Assembly (NCBI RefSeq): GCF_014269205.2
Contig: NZ_JABWRY020000001.1
Coordinates: forward strand, 806,001 to 870,000
Direction of reading: 5' to 3'
From: Pseudomonas kermanshahensis
GTDB taxonomy: Bacteria; Pseudomonadota; Gammaproteobacteria; Pseudomonadales; Pseudomonadaceae
Length of the DNA stretch: 64,000 nt
The notes beneath the pieces are model-generated. The model saw only the letters and a program-made list of their open reading frames with translations, was not told the DNA's origin and did not search any database. Every line of letters begins with the position of its first letter. Position 1 is the first letter of the stretch. This document shows positions 56,119 to 64,000 of this stretch, piece after piece. The translations under genes and the position numbers were made by a program.

Positions 56119-56973
56119 ATGAGCCTGGACAACATCTCTTGCCAGAAAAGCTTCGGCGGCTGGCACAAGCGGTACCGGCATCAGTCCAAGGTGCTCGGCT
56201 GCGACATGGTGTTCGCGGTGTATCTGCCTCCTCAGGCCGAACAGGGGGCCAAGCTGCCGGTGCTGTACTGGCTGAGCGGCCTGACCTGCACCGACGAGAA
56301 CTTCATGCAGAAGGCCGGCGCCCAGCGCCTGGCCGCCGAGCTTGGGTTGATCATCGTTGCGCCCGACACCAGCCCGCGTGGCGAGCAGGTGCCGGGCGAC
56401 CCGGATGGCGCCTGGGACTTTGGCCTGGGGGCGGGCTTCTACCTCAATGCCACCCAGCAACCGTGGGCGCAGCACTACCGCATGCATGACTACGTGGTAG
56501 AGGAGTTGCCCGCGCTGATCGAGGCGCACTTCCCGGCCTCGGACCAACGCAGCATCAGTGGCCACTCGATGGGCGGGCATGGCGCATTGGTGTGCGCCTT
56601 GCGTAACCCGGGGCGCTACCGTTCGATCTCGGCGTTCTCGCCGATCAGCAACCCGATGGACTGCCCGTGGGGTGAAAAGGCCTTCAGCCGCTACCTGGGC
56701 GAGGACCGTGCGCGTTGGCGCGAGTGGGATGCCAGCGTCCTGCTGGCCGAGACACCCGCGGGCAGTTGCCCGCCGTTGCTGGTGGACCAGGGCGACCGTG
56801 ATGACTTCCTCGAGAAGCAGCTCAAGCCTGAGGCACTGGAGCAGGCCGCGCGCAAAGGGGGGCATGCACTGAACTTGCGCCTGCAGCCTGGTTATGACCA
56901 TAGCTACTACTTTATCGCCAGCTTCATCGAAGACCACCTGCGCCATCACGCGGTGGCGTTGGGCCGGGTGTAA
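56119..56973 (+). CDS. fghA: S-formylglutathione hydrolase
   Basis: FghA splits S-formylglutathione into formate and glutathione, completing formaldehyde detoxification. The 284-aa esterase has the alpha/beta-hydrolase nucleophile S150 in [12 protein letters not shown], the oxyanion region [13 protein letters not shown], and the catalytic His in [13 protein letters not shown]. It is cotranscribed with frmA and followed by the terminator at 57011. Confidence 0.95.
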   Translation: MSLDNISCQKSFGGWHKRYRHQSKVLGCDMVFAVYLPPQAEQGAKLPVLYWLSGLTCTDENFMQKAGAQRLAAELGLIIVAPDTSPRGEQVPGDPDGAWDFGLGAGFYLNATQQPWAQHYRMHDYVVEELPALIEAHFPASDQRSISGHSMGGHGALVCALRNPGRYRSISAFSPISNPMDCPWGEKAFSRYLGEDRARWREWDASVLLAETPAGSCPPLLVDQGDRDDFLEKQLKPEALEQAARKGGHALNLRLQPGYDHSYYFIASFIEDHLRHHAVALGRV

Positions 56974-57010
56974 GGCGCAGCCCCAATACCGCACAAAGCA
57001 GGTAGAATCA

Positions 57011-57036
57011 CGCCCTGACTCAATCAGGGCGTTTTT
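57011..57036 (+). terminator. intrinsic terminator that covers the ispF ribosome-binding site
   Basis: CGCCCTGA-ctcaa-TCAGGGCG-TTTTTC is a classical terminator. It ends two bases before the ispF ATG (57039), and the only Shine-Dalgarno-like bases (AGGG, 57026-57029) are in its 3' arm. A possible -10 (TAGAAT, 57003-57008) just upstream would start transcription inside the hairpin and so free the site. Confidence 0.8.
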
Positions 57037-57038
57037 CT

Positions 57039-57512
57039 ATGCGTATTGGCCACGGCTACGATGTGCACCGTTTCTGCGACGGTGATTTCATTACCCTGGG
57101 CGGGGTCCGTATCCCCCACAAACACGGCCTCCTGGCCCACTCCGACGGTGACGTGCTGCTGCACGCCCTGAGCGATGCCTTGCTGGGCGCTGCGGCGCTG
57201 GGTGATATCGGCAAACACTTCCCCGACACCGACCCGCAGTTCAAGGGTGCCGACAGCCGTGCCTTGCTGCGTCATGTGGTCGCTATCGTCCAGGCCAAGG
57301 GCTGGAAGGTGGGCAATGTCGACGCCACCATCGTTGCCCAGGCGCCGAAAATGGCGCCGCACATCGAGACCATGCGCCAACTGATCGCCGAAGACCTGCA
57401 AGCCGAGCTCGACCAGGTCAACGTCAAAGCGACCACCACTGAAAAGCTGGGCTTCACCGGCCGTGAGGAGGGGATTGCCGTGCATGCGGTCGCCCTGTTG
57501 CTGCCAGCATGA
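57039..57512 (+). CDS. ispF: 2-C-methyl-D-erythritol 2,4-cyclodiphosphate synthase
   Basis: IspF makes the cyclic diphosphate MEcPP in the isoprenoid pathway. The 157-aa trimer-type protein has zinc ligands D8 and H10 (GYDVHRF) and H42, within [20 protein letters not shown] and followed by [13 protein letters not shown]. Its start lies right after a terminator hairpin, so initiation from read-through mRNA may be hindered. The stop overlaps truD (ATGA). Confidence 0.96.
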   Translation: MRIGHGYDVHRFCDGDFITLGGVRIPHKHGLLAHSDGDVLLHALSDALLGAAALGDIGKHFPDTDPQFKGADSRALLRHVVAIVQAKGWKVGNVDATIVAQAPKMAPHIETMRQLIAEDLQAELDQVNVKATTTEKLGFTGREEGIAVHAVALLLPA

Positions 57513-58554
57513 CCGAACTGGAACTGCTGGGCCCGCGTGCATCGGGTGAAGCGCTGGGCACTGCGGTGCTCAAGGCCGTGGCTGAAGACTTCCAGGTCGA
57601 CGAGGTGCTGGATATCCCGCTGTCGGGCCAGGGTGAGCACCTATGGCTGTGGGTCGAAAAGCGCGACCTCAACACCGAAGAAGCGGCCCGCCGACTGGCC
57701 CGCGCCGCAGGCGTCCCGGCCCGTTCGATCAGCTATGCCGGCCTCAAGGACCGCCAGGCCCTGACCCGTCAGTGGTTCAGCCTGCACCTGCCTGGCAAGG
57801 CCGACCCGGACCTGTCGCGTGCCGAGGATGCCAGCCTGCGCGTGCTCAAGCAGGTGCGTCACCAGCGCAAGCTGCAGCGTGGGGCGCATTCGGCCAATGG
57901 CTTCACCCTGCGCCTGACGGCACTGGCAGCTGATCACGCTGCGCTGGACGCGCGCCTGGAGGCGCTCAAGCAGCACGGCGTGCCGAACTACTTCGGCAGC
58001 CAGCGGTTTGGCCATGGCGGCGGCAACGTCCATGACGCGCTCGACTGGGCGGCCCGCAAGGCGCTGCCAGAGCAACGCAATGTGCGTTCGCGTTTGCTTT
58101 CGGCAGGGCGCAGCTACCTGTTCAACCAGATTCTCGCCGCCCGTGTTACCGACGGCAGCTGGGCCCGTGCGCAAGTCGGGGACCTGTTGGCCTTCACCGA
58201 TAGCCGTAGTTTCTTTCCCGCGACCGAGCAGGAATGTTCCGATCCGCGCTTGGCCATTCTCGACCTGCATCCCACCGGTGCGCTGTGGGGCGAGGGCGAA
58301 ACGCCCGCCACAGGCGCCACTGCCGCGTTGGAAAGCGCAGTTGCCGCGCGGCAGCCGGCACTGTGCCATTGGCTGGCCCAGGCGGGCATGGATCACGAAC
58401 GGCGCATTCTGCGGCTCCCTATTGGCGGCCTGACGTGGCATTATCCCGAGCCTGATATCCTGCAACTGGAATTCGTCCTTCCGGCCGGATGCTTCGCCAC
58501 CGTGGTGGTGCGCGAAGTCGTGGATCTGGTGCCGGTAGGGCAGACGGACAGCCC

Positions 58555-58567
<13 letters not shown>
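57509..58567 (+). CDS. truD: tRNA pseudouridine(13) synthase TruD
   Basis: TruD makes pseudouridine 13 in tRNA(Glu). The 352-aa protein has the catalytic Asp at D81 in [11 protein letters not shown] and the family segments [15 protein letters not shown] and [12 protein letters not shown]. It overlaps ispF (ATGA) and surE (13 bases), a compact operon order conserved in gammaproteobacteria. Confidence 0.95.
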
Positions 58568-59978
<1,411 letters not shown>

Positions 59979-60164
59979 ACCACGGAATATTTACGCCAGC
60001 GACGAATTCTTGCGCCATTGCCCTGTCTATCTGGCGGGGTGATCTGCTATAGCACGAGTGGCCTTTGCAGCCGTCCACCCAATACAGGTGGGCTCGGTTA
60101 TAATTGCAACAATATTGCATTTCTTATCGTTATTTCGGTATTCGGCACCATGAGGGGAGCGCGG

Positions 60165-61016
60165 GTGGGTCACACAGTCATTCGGCAGCGCAAGGAATGG
60201 GCGGGCTTCAAGCTTCTGGTGATTGCACTGGCCATGGGCACCTTGCTGGCGGGTTGTTCCAGCACCAGCTCGACAAGCGCGCGGGTGGTCGACCGTAACA
60301 ATGCAGCGCCCAAACGGCCGACGGTGACCTCCGGTCAGTACATCGTCAAGCCGGGCGATACGTTGTTCTCCATCGCCTTCCGTTACGGCTGGGACTACAA
60401 GGAGCTGGCCGCCCGCAACGGCATCCCGGCGCCTTACACCATTCGCCCTGGCCAGCCGATTCGCTTCAGCAGCGGCGCCACGGGTAGCACCACGGTGGTA
60501 TCCAACCCTTCGTCCTCGAGTAAAACCACGGTCATTCGTCGCCCCGTTGGTAGCACCGCCCCGAGCGGTAGCACCAAGCCGGCTACGACGGCCCCGACAA
60601 CCAGTGCACCAGTGGTCGCCACCGTGCCGGCCGCAGAGCGCGCGGTAGGCGGTTGGACCTGGCCGGCCAACGGCGTGCTAATTGGAAAATTTGCTTCAAA
60701 CGGTAGTTTGAATAAAGGCATTGATATCGCCGGTGATTTGGGACAGCCTGTTTTTGCTGCGTCTGATGGTGCAGTGGTCTACGCCGGGAGTGGCTTGCGG
60801 GGCTACGGCGAGCTGATCATCATCAAGCACAGCGATACCTACGTCAGTGCCTACGGTCACAACCGCAGGCTGTTGGTTCGGGAGGGGCAGCAGGTCAAGG
60901 CTGGGCAGTCGATTGCTGAAATGGGGTCCACGGGCACTGATCGGGTGAAGCTGCATTTCGAGATTCGCCGCCAGGGCAAACCCGTCGATCCGCTCCAGTT
61001 CCTGCCACGTCGTTGA
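60165..61016 (+). CDS. nlpD: NlpD-family LysM/M23 lipoprotein with degenerate peptidase site
   Basis: NlpD activates cell-wall amidases at division. The 283-aa lipoprotein has lipobox LLAGC (Cys 31), a LysM domain (YIVKPGDTLFSIAFRYGW, about 59-102), a Ser/Thr/Pro linker, and a C-terminal M23 domain (about 170-280). In the latter the usual HxxxD is NKGID and HLHFE is KLHFE, so zinc ligands are lost, as in E. coli NlpD. I chose GTG 60165, preceded by GGGGAG; ATG 60150 would put that site inside the gene. In other pseudomonads an rpoS promoter lies within nlpD. Confidence 0.9.
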   Translation: MGHTVIRQRKEWAGFKLLVIALAMGTLLAGCSSTSSTSARVVDRNNAAPKRPTVTSGQYIVKPGDTLFSIAFRYGWDYKELAARNGIPAPYTIRPGQPIRFSSGATGSTTVVSNPSSSSKTTVIRRPVGSTAPSGSTKPATTAPTTSAPVVATVPAAERAVGGWTWPANGVLIGKFASNGSLNKGIDIAGDLGQPVFAASDGAVVYAGSGLRGYGELIIIKHSDTYVSAYGHNRRLLVREGQQVKAGQSIAEMGSTGTDRVKLHFEIRRQGKPVDPLQFLPRR

Positions 61017-61028
61017 TTGTTGTACCTG

Positions 61029-61058
61029 GCCTGTTCCTCTGATGTAGAGGGGACAGGC
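61029..61058 (+). promoter_or_regulatory. hairpin in the nlpD-rpoS intergenic region
   Basis: GCCTGTTCCTCT-loop-AGAGGGGACAGGC is an imperfect stem 13 bases after the nlpD stop with no T-run after it. It may be an mRNA structure at the rpoS leader or the 3' end of nlpD. Confidence 0.4.
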
Positions 61059-61124
61059 TCCAGCGCTGCCAGGGATACAGGTGCCGCTCGAGTCTGAGTT
61101 CGAACTCAGCAAAGGACTATAACA

Positions 61125-62132
61125 ATGGCTCTCAATAAAGAAGCGCCGGAGTTTGACATCGACGATGACGTCCTCCTGATGGAGACGGGCATCGTTTTGG
61201 AAACGGATGTGGTGTCAGACGAACCTGCTGTATCTTCGGTTCGGACAAGGGCCAAGACCGGCTCTTCGCTCAAGCAGCACAAGTACATCGATTACACTCG
61301 GGCACTTGATGCTACTCAGTTGTACCTCAATGAGATTGGATTCTCGCCTCTGCTGTCGCCAGAAGAGGAAGTGCATTTTGCGCGCCTGTCGCAAAAAGGC
61401 GACCCCGCCGGCCGCAAGCGCATGATCGAAAGCAACCTGCGCCTGGTTGTGAAAATTGCCCGTCGTTACGTGAATCGTGGCCTGTCGTTGCTCGACCTGA
61501 TCGAGGAGGGCAACCTGGGGTTGATCCGTGCGGTCGAGAAATTCGACCCGGAACGTGGTTTCCGGTTCTCGACCTATGCGACCTGGTGGATTCGCCAGAC
61601 CATCGAACGGGCGATCATGAACCAGACCCGTACCATTCGCCTGCCGATCCACGTGGTCAAGGAGCTCAACGTCTACCTGCGCGCTGCGCGGGAGTTGACC
61701 CAAAAGCTTGATCACGAGCCCTCGCCAGAAGAAATCGCCACCCTGCTGGAGAAGCCTGTCGCTGAGGTCAAGCGGATGCTGGGGCTGAACGAGCGAGTGT
61801 CTTCGGTGGATGTTTCGCTCGGGCCGGACTCGGACAAGACCCTGCTCGATACCCTTACCGATGACCGCCCGACCGACCCGTGTGAGCTGCTGCAGGACGA
61901 CGACCTGTCGCAGAGCATCGATCAGTGGCTGGGTGAGCTGACCGACAAGCAGCGTGAGGTGGTGGTGCGCCGCTTTGGCCTGCGTGGGCATGAGAGCAGC
62001 ACCCTGGAAGATGTTGGCCTGGAGATCGGCCTGACGCGTGAGCGTGTACGGCAGATCCAGGTAGAGGGGCTCAAGCGCTTGCGCGAGATCCTCGAGAAGA
62101 ATGGCCTGTCTAGCGAGTCGTTGTTCCAGTAA
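61125..62132 (+). CDS. rpoS: RNA polymerase sigma factor RpoS
   Basis: RpoS (sigma-38) directs stationary-phase and general stress transcription. The 335-aa protein has region 1.2 ([20 protein letters not shown]), region 2 ([20 protein letters not shown] and [19 protein letters not shown]), region 3 ([17 protein letters not shown]) and region 4 with the helix-turn-helix ([20 protein letters not shown]). It is near the length of E. coli RpoS (330). The order nlpD-rpoS-rsmZ-fdxA is typical of pseudomonads. Confidence 0.97.
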   Translation: MALNKEAPEFDIDDDVLLMETGIVLETDVVSDEPAVSSVRTRAKTGSSLKQHKYIDYTRALDATQLYLNEIGFSPLLSPEEEVHFARLSQKGDPAGRKRMIESNLRLVVKIARRYVNRGLSLLDLIEEGNLGLIRAVEKFDPERGFRFSTYATWWIRQTIERAIMNQTRTIRLPIHVVKELNVYLRAARELTQKLDHEPSPEEIATLLEKPVAEVKRMLGLNERVSSVDVSLGPDSDKTLLDTLTDDRPTDPCELLQDDDLSQSIDQWLGELTDKQREVVVRRFGLRGHESSTLEDVGLEIGLTRERVRQIQVEGLKRLREILEKNGLSSESLFQ

Positions 62133-62151
62133 CAAGCTGTTCGCCAGCATA

Positions 62152-62180
62152 AGACGCCCCGATAGCCTCGGGGCGTTTTT
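62152..62180 (+). terminator. intrinsic terminator of rpoS
   Basis: ACGCCCCGA-tagcc-TCGGGGCGTTTTT is a strong stem with a T-run, 20 bases after the rpoS stop. Confidence 0.9.
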
Positions 62181-62212
62181 GTGTGCGCGGTGCAGCGCAG
62201 AATAACGCGCCT

Positions 62213-62314
62213 CCCTGTAGGAGCAGCCTTGTGCTGCGAAGAGGCCGGTGGCAACAGTGCAAATTCGCGGTGGGGTCACCGGCCTCTTCGCAGCACAAGG
62301 CTGCTCCTACAGGG
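62213..62314. repeat. perfect REP inverted pair (38-base arms)
   Basis: The arms at 62213-62250 and 62277-62314 are perfectly complementary and carry the same core as the pair at 1656. The pair lies between the rpoS terminator and the GacA box of rsmZ. It could insulate the two transcription units. Confidence 0.93.
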
Positions 62315-62383
62315 GGATGCGCAGGTCAGAAGCCAGATTTGCCATCCAGCATTTGTGTACCGCGCCACCCCAGTAACATCGGG

Positions 62384-62401
62384 TGTAAGAGATCGCTTAC
62401 T
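62384..62401 (+). promoter_or_regulatory. GacA box (upstream activating sequence) of rsmZ
   Basis: TGTAAG-6 bases-CTTACT matches the GacA consensus TGTAAG-N6-CTTACA at all but the last base. It lies about 180 bases upstream of the proposed rsmZ start, the distance reported for rsmZ genes of other pseudomonads. Phosphorylated GacA would activate from here. Confidence 0.85.
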
Positions 62402-62539
62402 TGTTTTGTAAGCTATCTATGCAACCAACAGTAAATCATTGTCGTTTTCAGCTCTGCCGTAATCCTAACTTACTGAAAATCATGGATTATTTGGATGTGA
62501 GGAAAAGTGTCCGCGGTAATATCTTGAGAGGTGCCTCGG

Positions 62540-62567
62540 TTGTCTCGCCCGCTGAAGTCGCTAGTAT
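62540..62567 (+). promoter_or_regulatory. candidate rsmZ promoter
   Basis: A -35 TTGTCT (62540-62545) and a -10 TAGTAT (62562-62567), spaced by 16 bases, lie just before the GGA-rich transcript region. This would give a start near 62574. Confidence 0.55.
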
Positions 62568-62573
62568 TCGAAC

Positions 62574-62707
62574 TGTGCACACGGACATGCACAGGCTTTC
62601 AGGGAGAAGGCCAAGGACATCGCAAGAAGCGATTTCATCAGGATGATGTTTGGGACAATCAGGGACTACGGAAAAAAATGTGGGCGGGTCATACCGCCCC
62701 TTTTTTT
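62574..62707 (+). ncRNA. rsmZ: small regulatory RNA RsmZ
   Basis: RsmZ sequesters RsmA/RsmE (CsrA-family) translational repressors. The region has at least six GGA-type motifs, among them ACGGACATG, CAGGGAG, AAGGACAT, CAGGATG and CAGGGACTACGGA, several placed in loops of short stems such as CATCGCAAGAAGCGATT. It ends in the intrinsic terminator GGGCGG-gtcata-CCGCCC-C-T8 (62682-62708). Its position between rpoS and fdxA matches rsmZ of P. aeruginosa, and a GacA box lies upstream. The 5' end is estimated from the promoter. Confidence 0.9.
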
Positions 62708-62722
62708 TGCCTGCTGAAAATG

Positions 62723-62748
62723 AAAAAAGGCCCGAATGGGCCTTTTTC
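62723..62748. terminator. bidirectional terminator between rsmZ and fdxA
   Basis: AAAAAAGGCCC-gaat-GGGCCTTTTT is a symmetric stem with A-rich and T-rich flanks. It serves fdxA on the minus strand and acts as a back-up terminator for rsmZ. Confidence 0.85.
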
Positions 62749-62762
62749 GTATCCGCGCGCTA

Positions 62763-63086
62763 TCAGCGCTCCAGATCTGCAATCTTGCCAGTCTTGCCAT
62801 CCCACGCTTCAGCGTCCGGCAGGGCGTCCTTACGCTCGGTGATGTTTGGCCAGATTTCCGCCAGTTCGGCGTTCAGCTCGATGAAGTTTTCCATGCCCGA
62901 TGGCACTTCGTCTTCCGAGAAGATGGCTTGCGCTGGGCATTCCGGCTCGCACAGTGCGCAGTCGATGCACTCGTCCGGGTGGATGACCAGGAAGTTCGGG
63001 CCTTCGTAGAAGCAGTCCACCGGACAGACTTCCACGCAGTCGGTGTATTTGCATTTGATGCAGTTGTCGGTGACGACGAAGGTCAT
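62763..63086 (-). CDS. fdxA: 7Fe ferredoxin FdxA
   Basis: This 107-aa electron carrier holds one [3Fe-4S] and one [4Fe-4S] cluster, as in Azotobacter ferredoxin I. The cluster Cys are in [18 protein letters not shown] and [12 protein letters not shown]. The C-terminal tail of about 45 residues is typical for the FdxA type. It is monocistronic, and its downstream terminator is shared with rsmZ. The 140-base gap to mutS contains no gene. Confidence 0.95.
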   Translation of the reverse strand: MTFVVTDNCIKCKYTDCVEVCPVDCFYEGPNFLVIHPDECIDCALCEPECPAQAIFSEDEVPSGMENFIELNAELAEIWPNITERKDALPDAEAWDGKTGKIADLER

Positions 63087-63226
63087 TTCTAGTTCTCTCC
63101 TCAGGCGACGGCGGCGGCCCTTCCTCTCGGGGCCGCGCGGTTTACGGGTATGTGGCTGCAGGCCAGGCTAATAACCTGCAGCACCAGCAAACCGCGGCGG
63201 ATTCTACCAGCTTGTAGTGGGCGCCG

Positions 63227-64000
63227 TTATAACAGGTTCTTTAGTTGATATAGCATTTCGATAGCTTGGCGCGGGGTCATGTCGTCCAGGTTCAGCTTAC
63301 CCAGCTTCTCGATGGCCGGGTGCGGCAGGCTGGCGAACAGATCGCTCTGGTGCGGGACGTGTGGCTCATCCTTGGCCTGCTTGCCCAGCGGCTGCTCGTG
63401 CGGCAGGCTCGCGGTTTCCAGGCGGCCCAGGTGCTCGCGGGCGCGCTGAATGACCGGGGTGGGCACGCCGGCCAGTTGTGCCACGGCCAGGCCGTAGCTT
63501 TGGCTGGCAGGGCCTGGCAGCACATGGTGCAGGAAGACGATGCGCTCGTTGTGCTCGGTGGCGTTCAGGTGCACGTTGGTCACCAACGGCTCGTTTTCCG
63601 GCAGTACAGTGAGCTCGAAGTAGTGCGTGGCGAACAGCGTGTAAGCACGCAACTGGGCCAGGCGCTCGGCGGCGGCCCAGGCCAGCGACAGGCCGTCGAA
63701 GGTGCTGGTGCCGCGGCCGACTTCGTCCATCAGCACCAGGCTGCGGTCGGTGGCGTTGTGCAGAATGTTGGCGGTTTCACTCATCTCGACCATGAAGGTC
63801 GAGCGCCCGCCGGCCAGGTCGTCACTGGAGCCGATGCGGGTGAAGATGCGGTCGACCAGCGACAGCTCGCACTGGGCTGCCGGCACGAAACTGCCGATGT
63901 GCGCCATCAGCACGATCAAGGCGGTCTGGCGCATGTAGGTAGATTTACCGCCCATGTTCGGGCCGGTAATGATCAGCATGCGGGTGCTGTTGTCCAGGTT
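63227..64000 (-). CDS. mutS: DNA mismatch repair protein MutS, C-terminal part (partial)
   Basis: The window holds the last 257 codons; the N-terminal mismatch-binding, connector and lever domains lie beyond position 64000. The ATPase domain is seen with Walker [10 protein letters not shown], the ABC-like signature region [16 protein letters not shown], Walker [17 protein letters not shown] and the following ATHYFELT switch. The C-terminus ends in [20 protein letters not shown], the dimer/tetramer and beta-clamp region. The gene order fdxA-mutS is typical of pseudomonads. Confidence 0.95.
   Translation of the reverse strand, partial: NLDNSTRMLIITGPNMGGKSTYMRQTALIVLMAHIGSFVPAAQCELSLVDRIFTRIGSSDDLAGGRSTFMVEMSETANILHNATDRSLVLMDEVGRGTSTFDGLSLAWAAAERLAQLRAYTLFATHYFELTVLPENEPLVTNVHLNATEHNERIVFLHHVLPGPASQSYGLAVAQLAGVPTPVIQRAREHLGRLETASLPHEQPLGKQAKDEPHVPHQSDLFASLPHPAIEKLGKLNLDDMTPRQAIEMLYQLKNLL

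Noticed and set aside
60018..60164. N-terminal extension of nlpD to an earlier start
   Set aside because: It would bury the lipoprotein signal peptide more than 70 residues inside the protein; GTG 60165 has a strong ribosome-binding site.
62401..62842. Small open frames in the rpoS-fdxA gap
   Set aside because: The region is explained by the GacA box, promoter, GGA-rich RsmZ RNA and two terminators.

Overview
The window is a stretch of chromosome from a Pseudomonas, most probably of the P. putida group. The evidence is the GC-rich codon use, the gene order (mexL-mexJK, map-glnD-dapC, frr-uppS-cdsA-dxr-rseP-bamA-skp-lpxD-fabZ-lpxA-lpxB-rnhB-dnaE-accA, ispF-truD-surE-pcm-nlpD-rpoS-rsmZ-fdxA-mutS), and many intergenic inverted pairs of the REP type common in P. 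putida. Almost all of it is conserved core genome. I see no prophage, plasmid, integrative element, CRISPR array, rRNA or tRNA gene, or intact insertion sequence.

Layout. 1-6770: the 3' end of an extensin-like gene, a repeat-containing hypothetical gene, rsmJ, and a TetR-type regulator (mexL) divergent from an RND efflux adaptor and pump (mexJ, mexK). 6771-10665: a composite REP / IS-end-like locus, then minus-strand genes for a DUF4197 protein, a YbaY-like lipoprotein and PlsB. 10898-16236: a cold-shock-domain protein, a small hypothetical gene, rlmA, dapE, and an NdvB-type protein joining a GH17-like domain to a GT2 glucosyltransferase. 16370-20337: tcdA convergent with csdA-csdE, then dapD and an ArsC/Spx-like gene. 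20883-27427: a CPA1 antiporter, then a minus-strand map-glnD-dapC operon. From 27774 to 53877 every gene is on the plus strand: rpsB-tsf, pyrH-frr-uppS-cdsA-dxr-rseP-bamA-skp-lpxD-fabZ-lpxA-lpxB-rnhB-dnaE-accA, then tilS, pyrG-kdsA, eno, ftsB-ispD. 53994-56973 holds the formaldehyde-detoxification locus (gfnR, frmA, fghA). 57039-62132 is ispF-truD-surE-pcm-nlpD-rpoS. 62133-62762 holds the rpoS terminator, a perfect REP pair and the small RNA gene rsmZ with a remote GacA box. fdxA and the 3' part of mutS end the window.

How the genes work together. Envelope building dominates the centre. uppS supplies the undecaprenyl carrier, cdsA and plsB act in phospholipid synthesis, accA and fabZ in fatty-acid synthesis, and lpxA/lpxB/lpxD and kdsA in lipopolysaccharide synthesis. 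bamA, skp and rseP handle outer-membrane proteins and their stress response. dxr, ispD and ispF make the isoprenoid precursors used by uppS. dapC, dapD and dapE give three steps of the diaminopimelate/lysine branch. Many neighbours share 4-5 base stop/start overlaps, which suggests translational coupling. rpoS and rsmZ together mark a stationary-phase / Gac-Rsm regulatory node.

I did not find a clearly undescribed system. The most unusual non-coding items are the REP-flanked IS-end-like palindrome with long direct repeats (6799-6973), a large near-perfect inverted repeat (20462-20703), the terminator-like hairpin that covers the ispF ribosome-binding site, and the three consecutive hairpins between tsf and pyrH.
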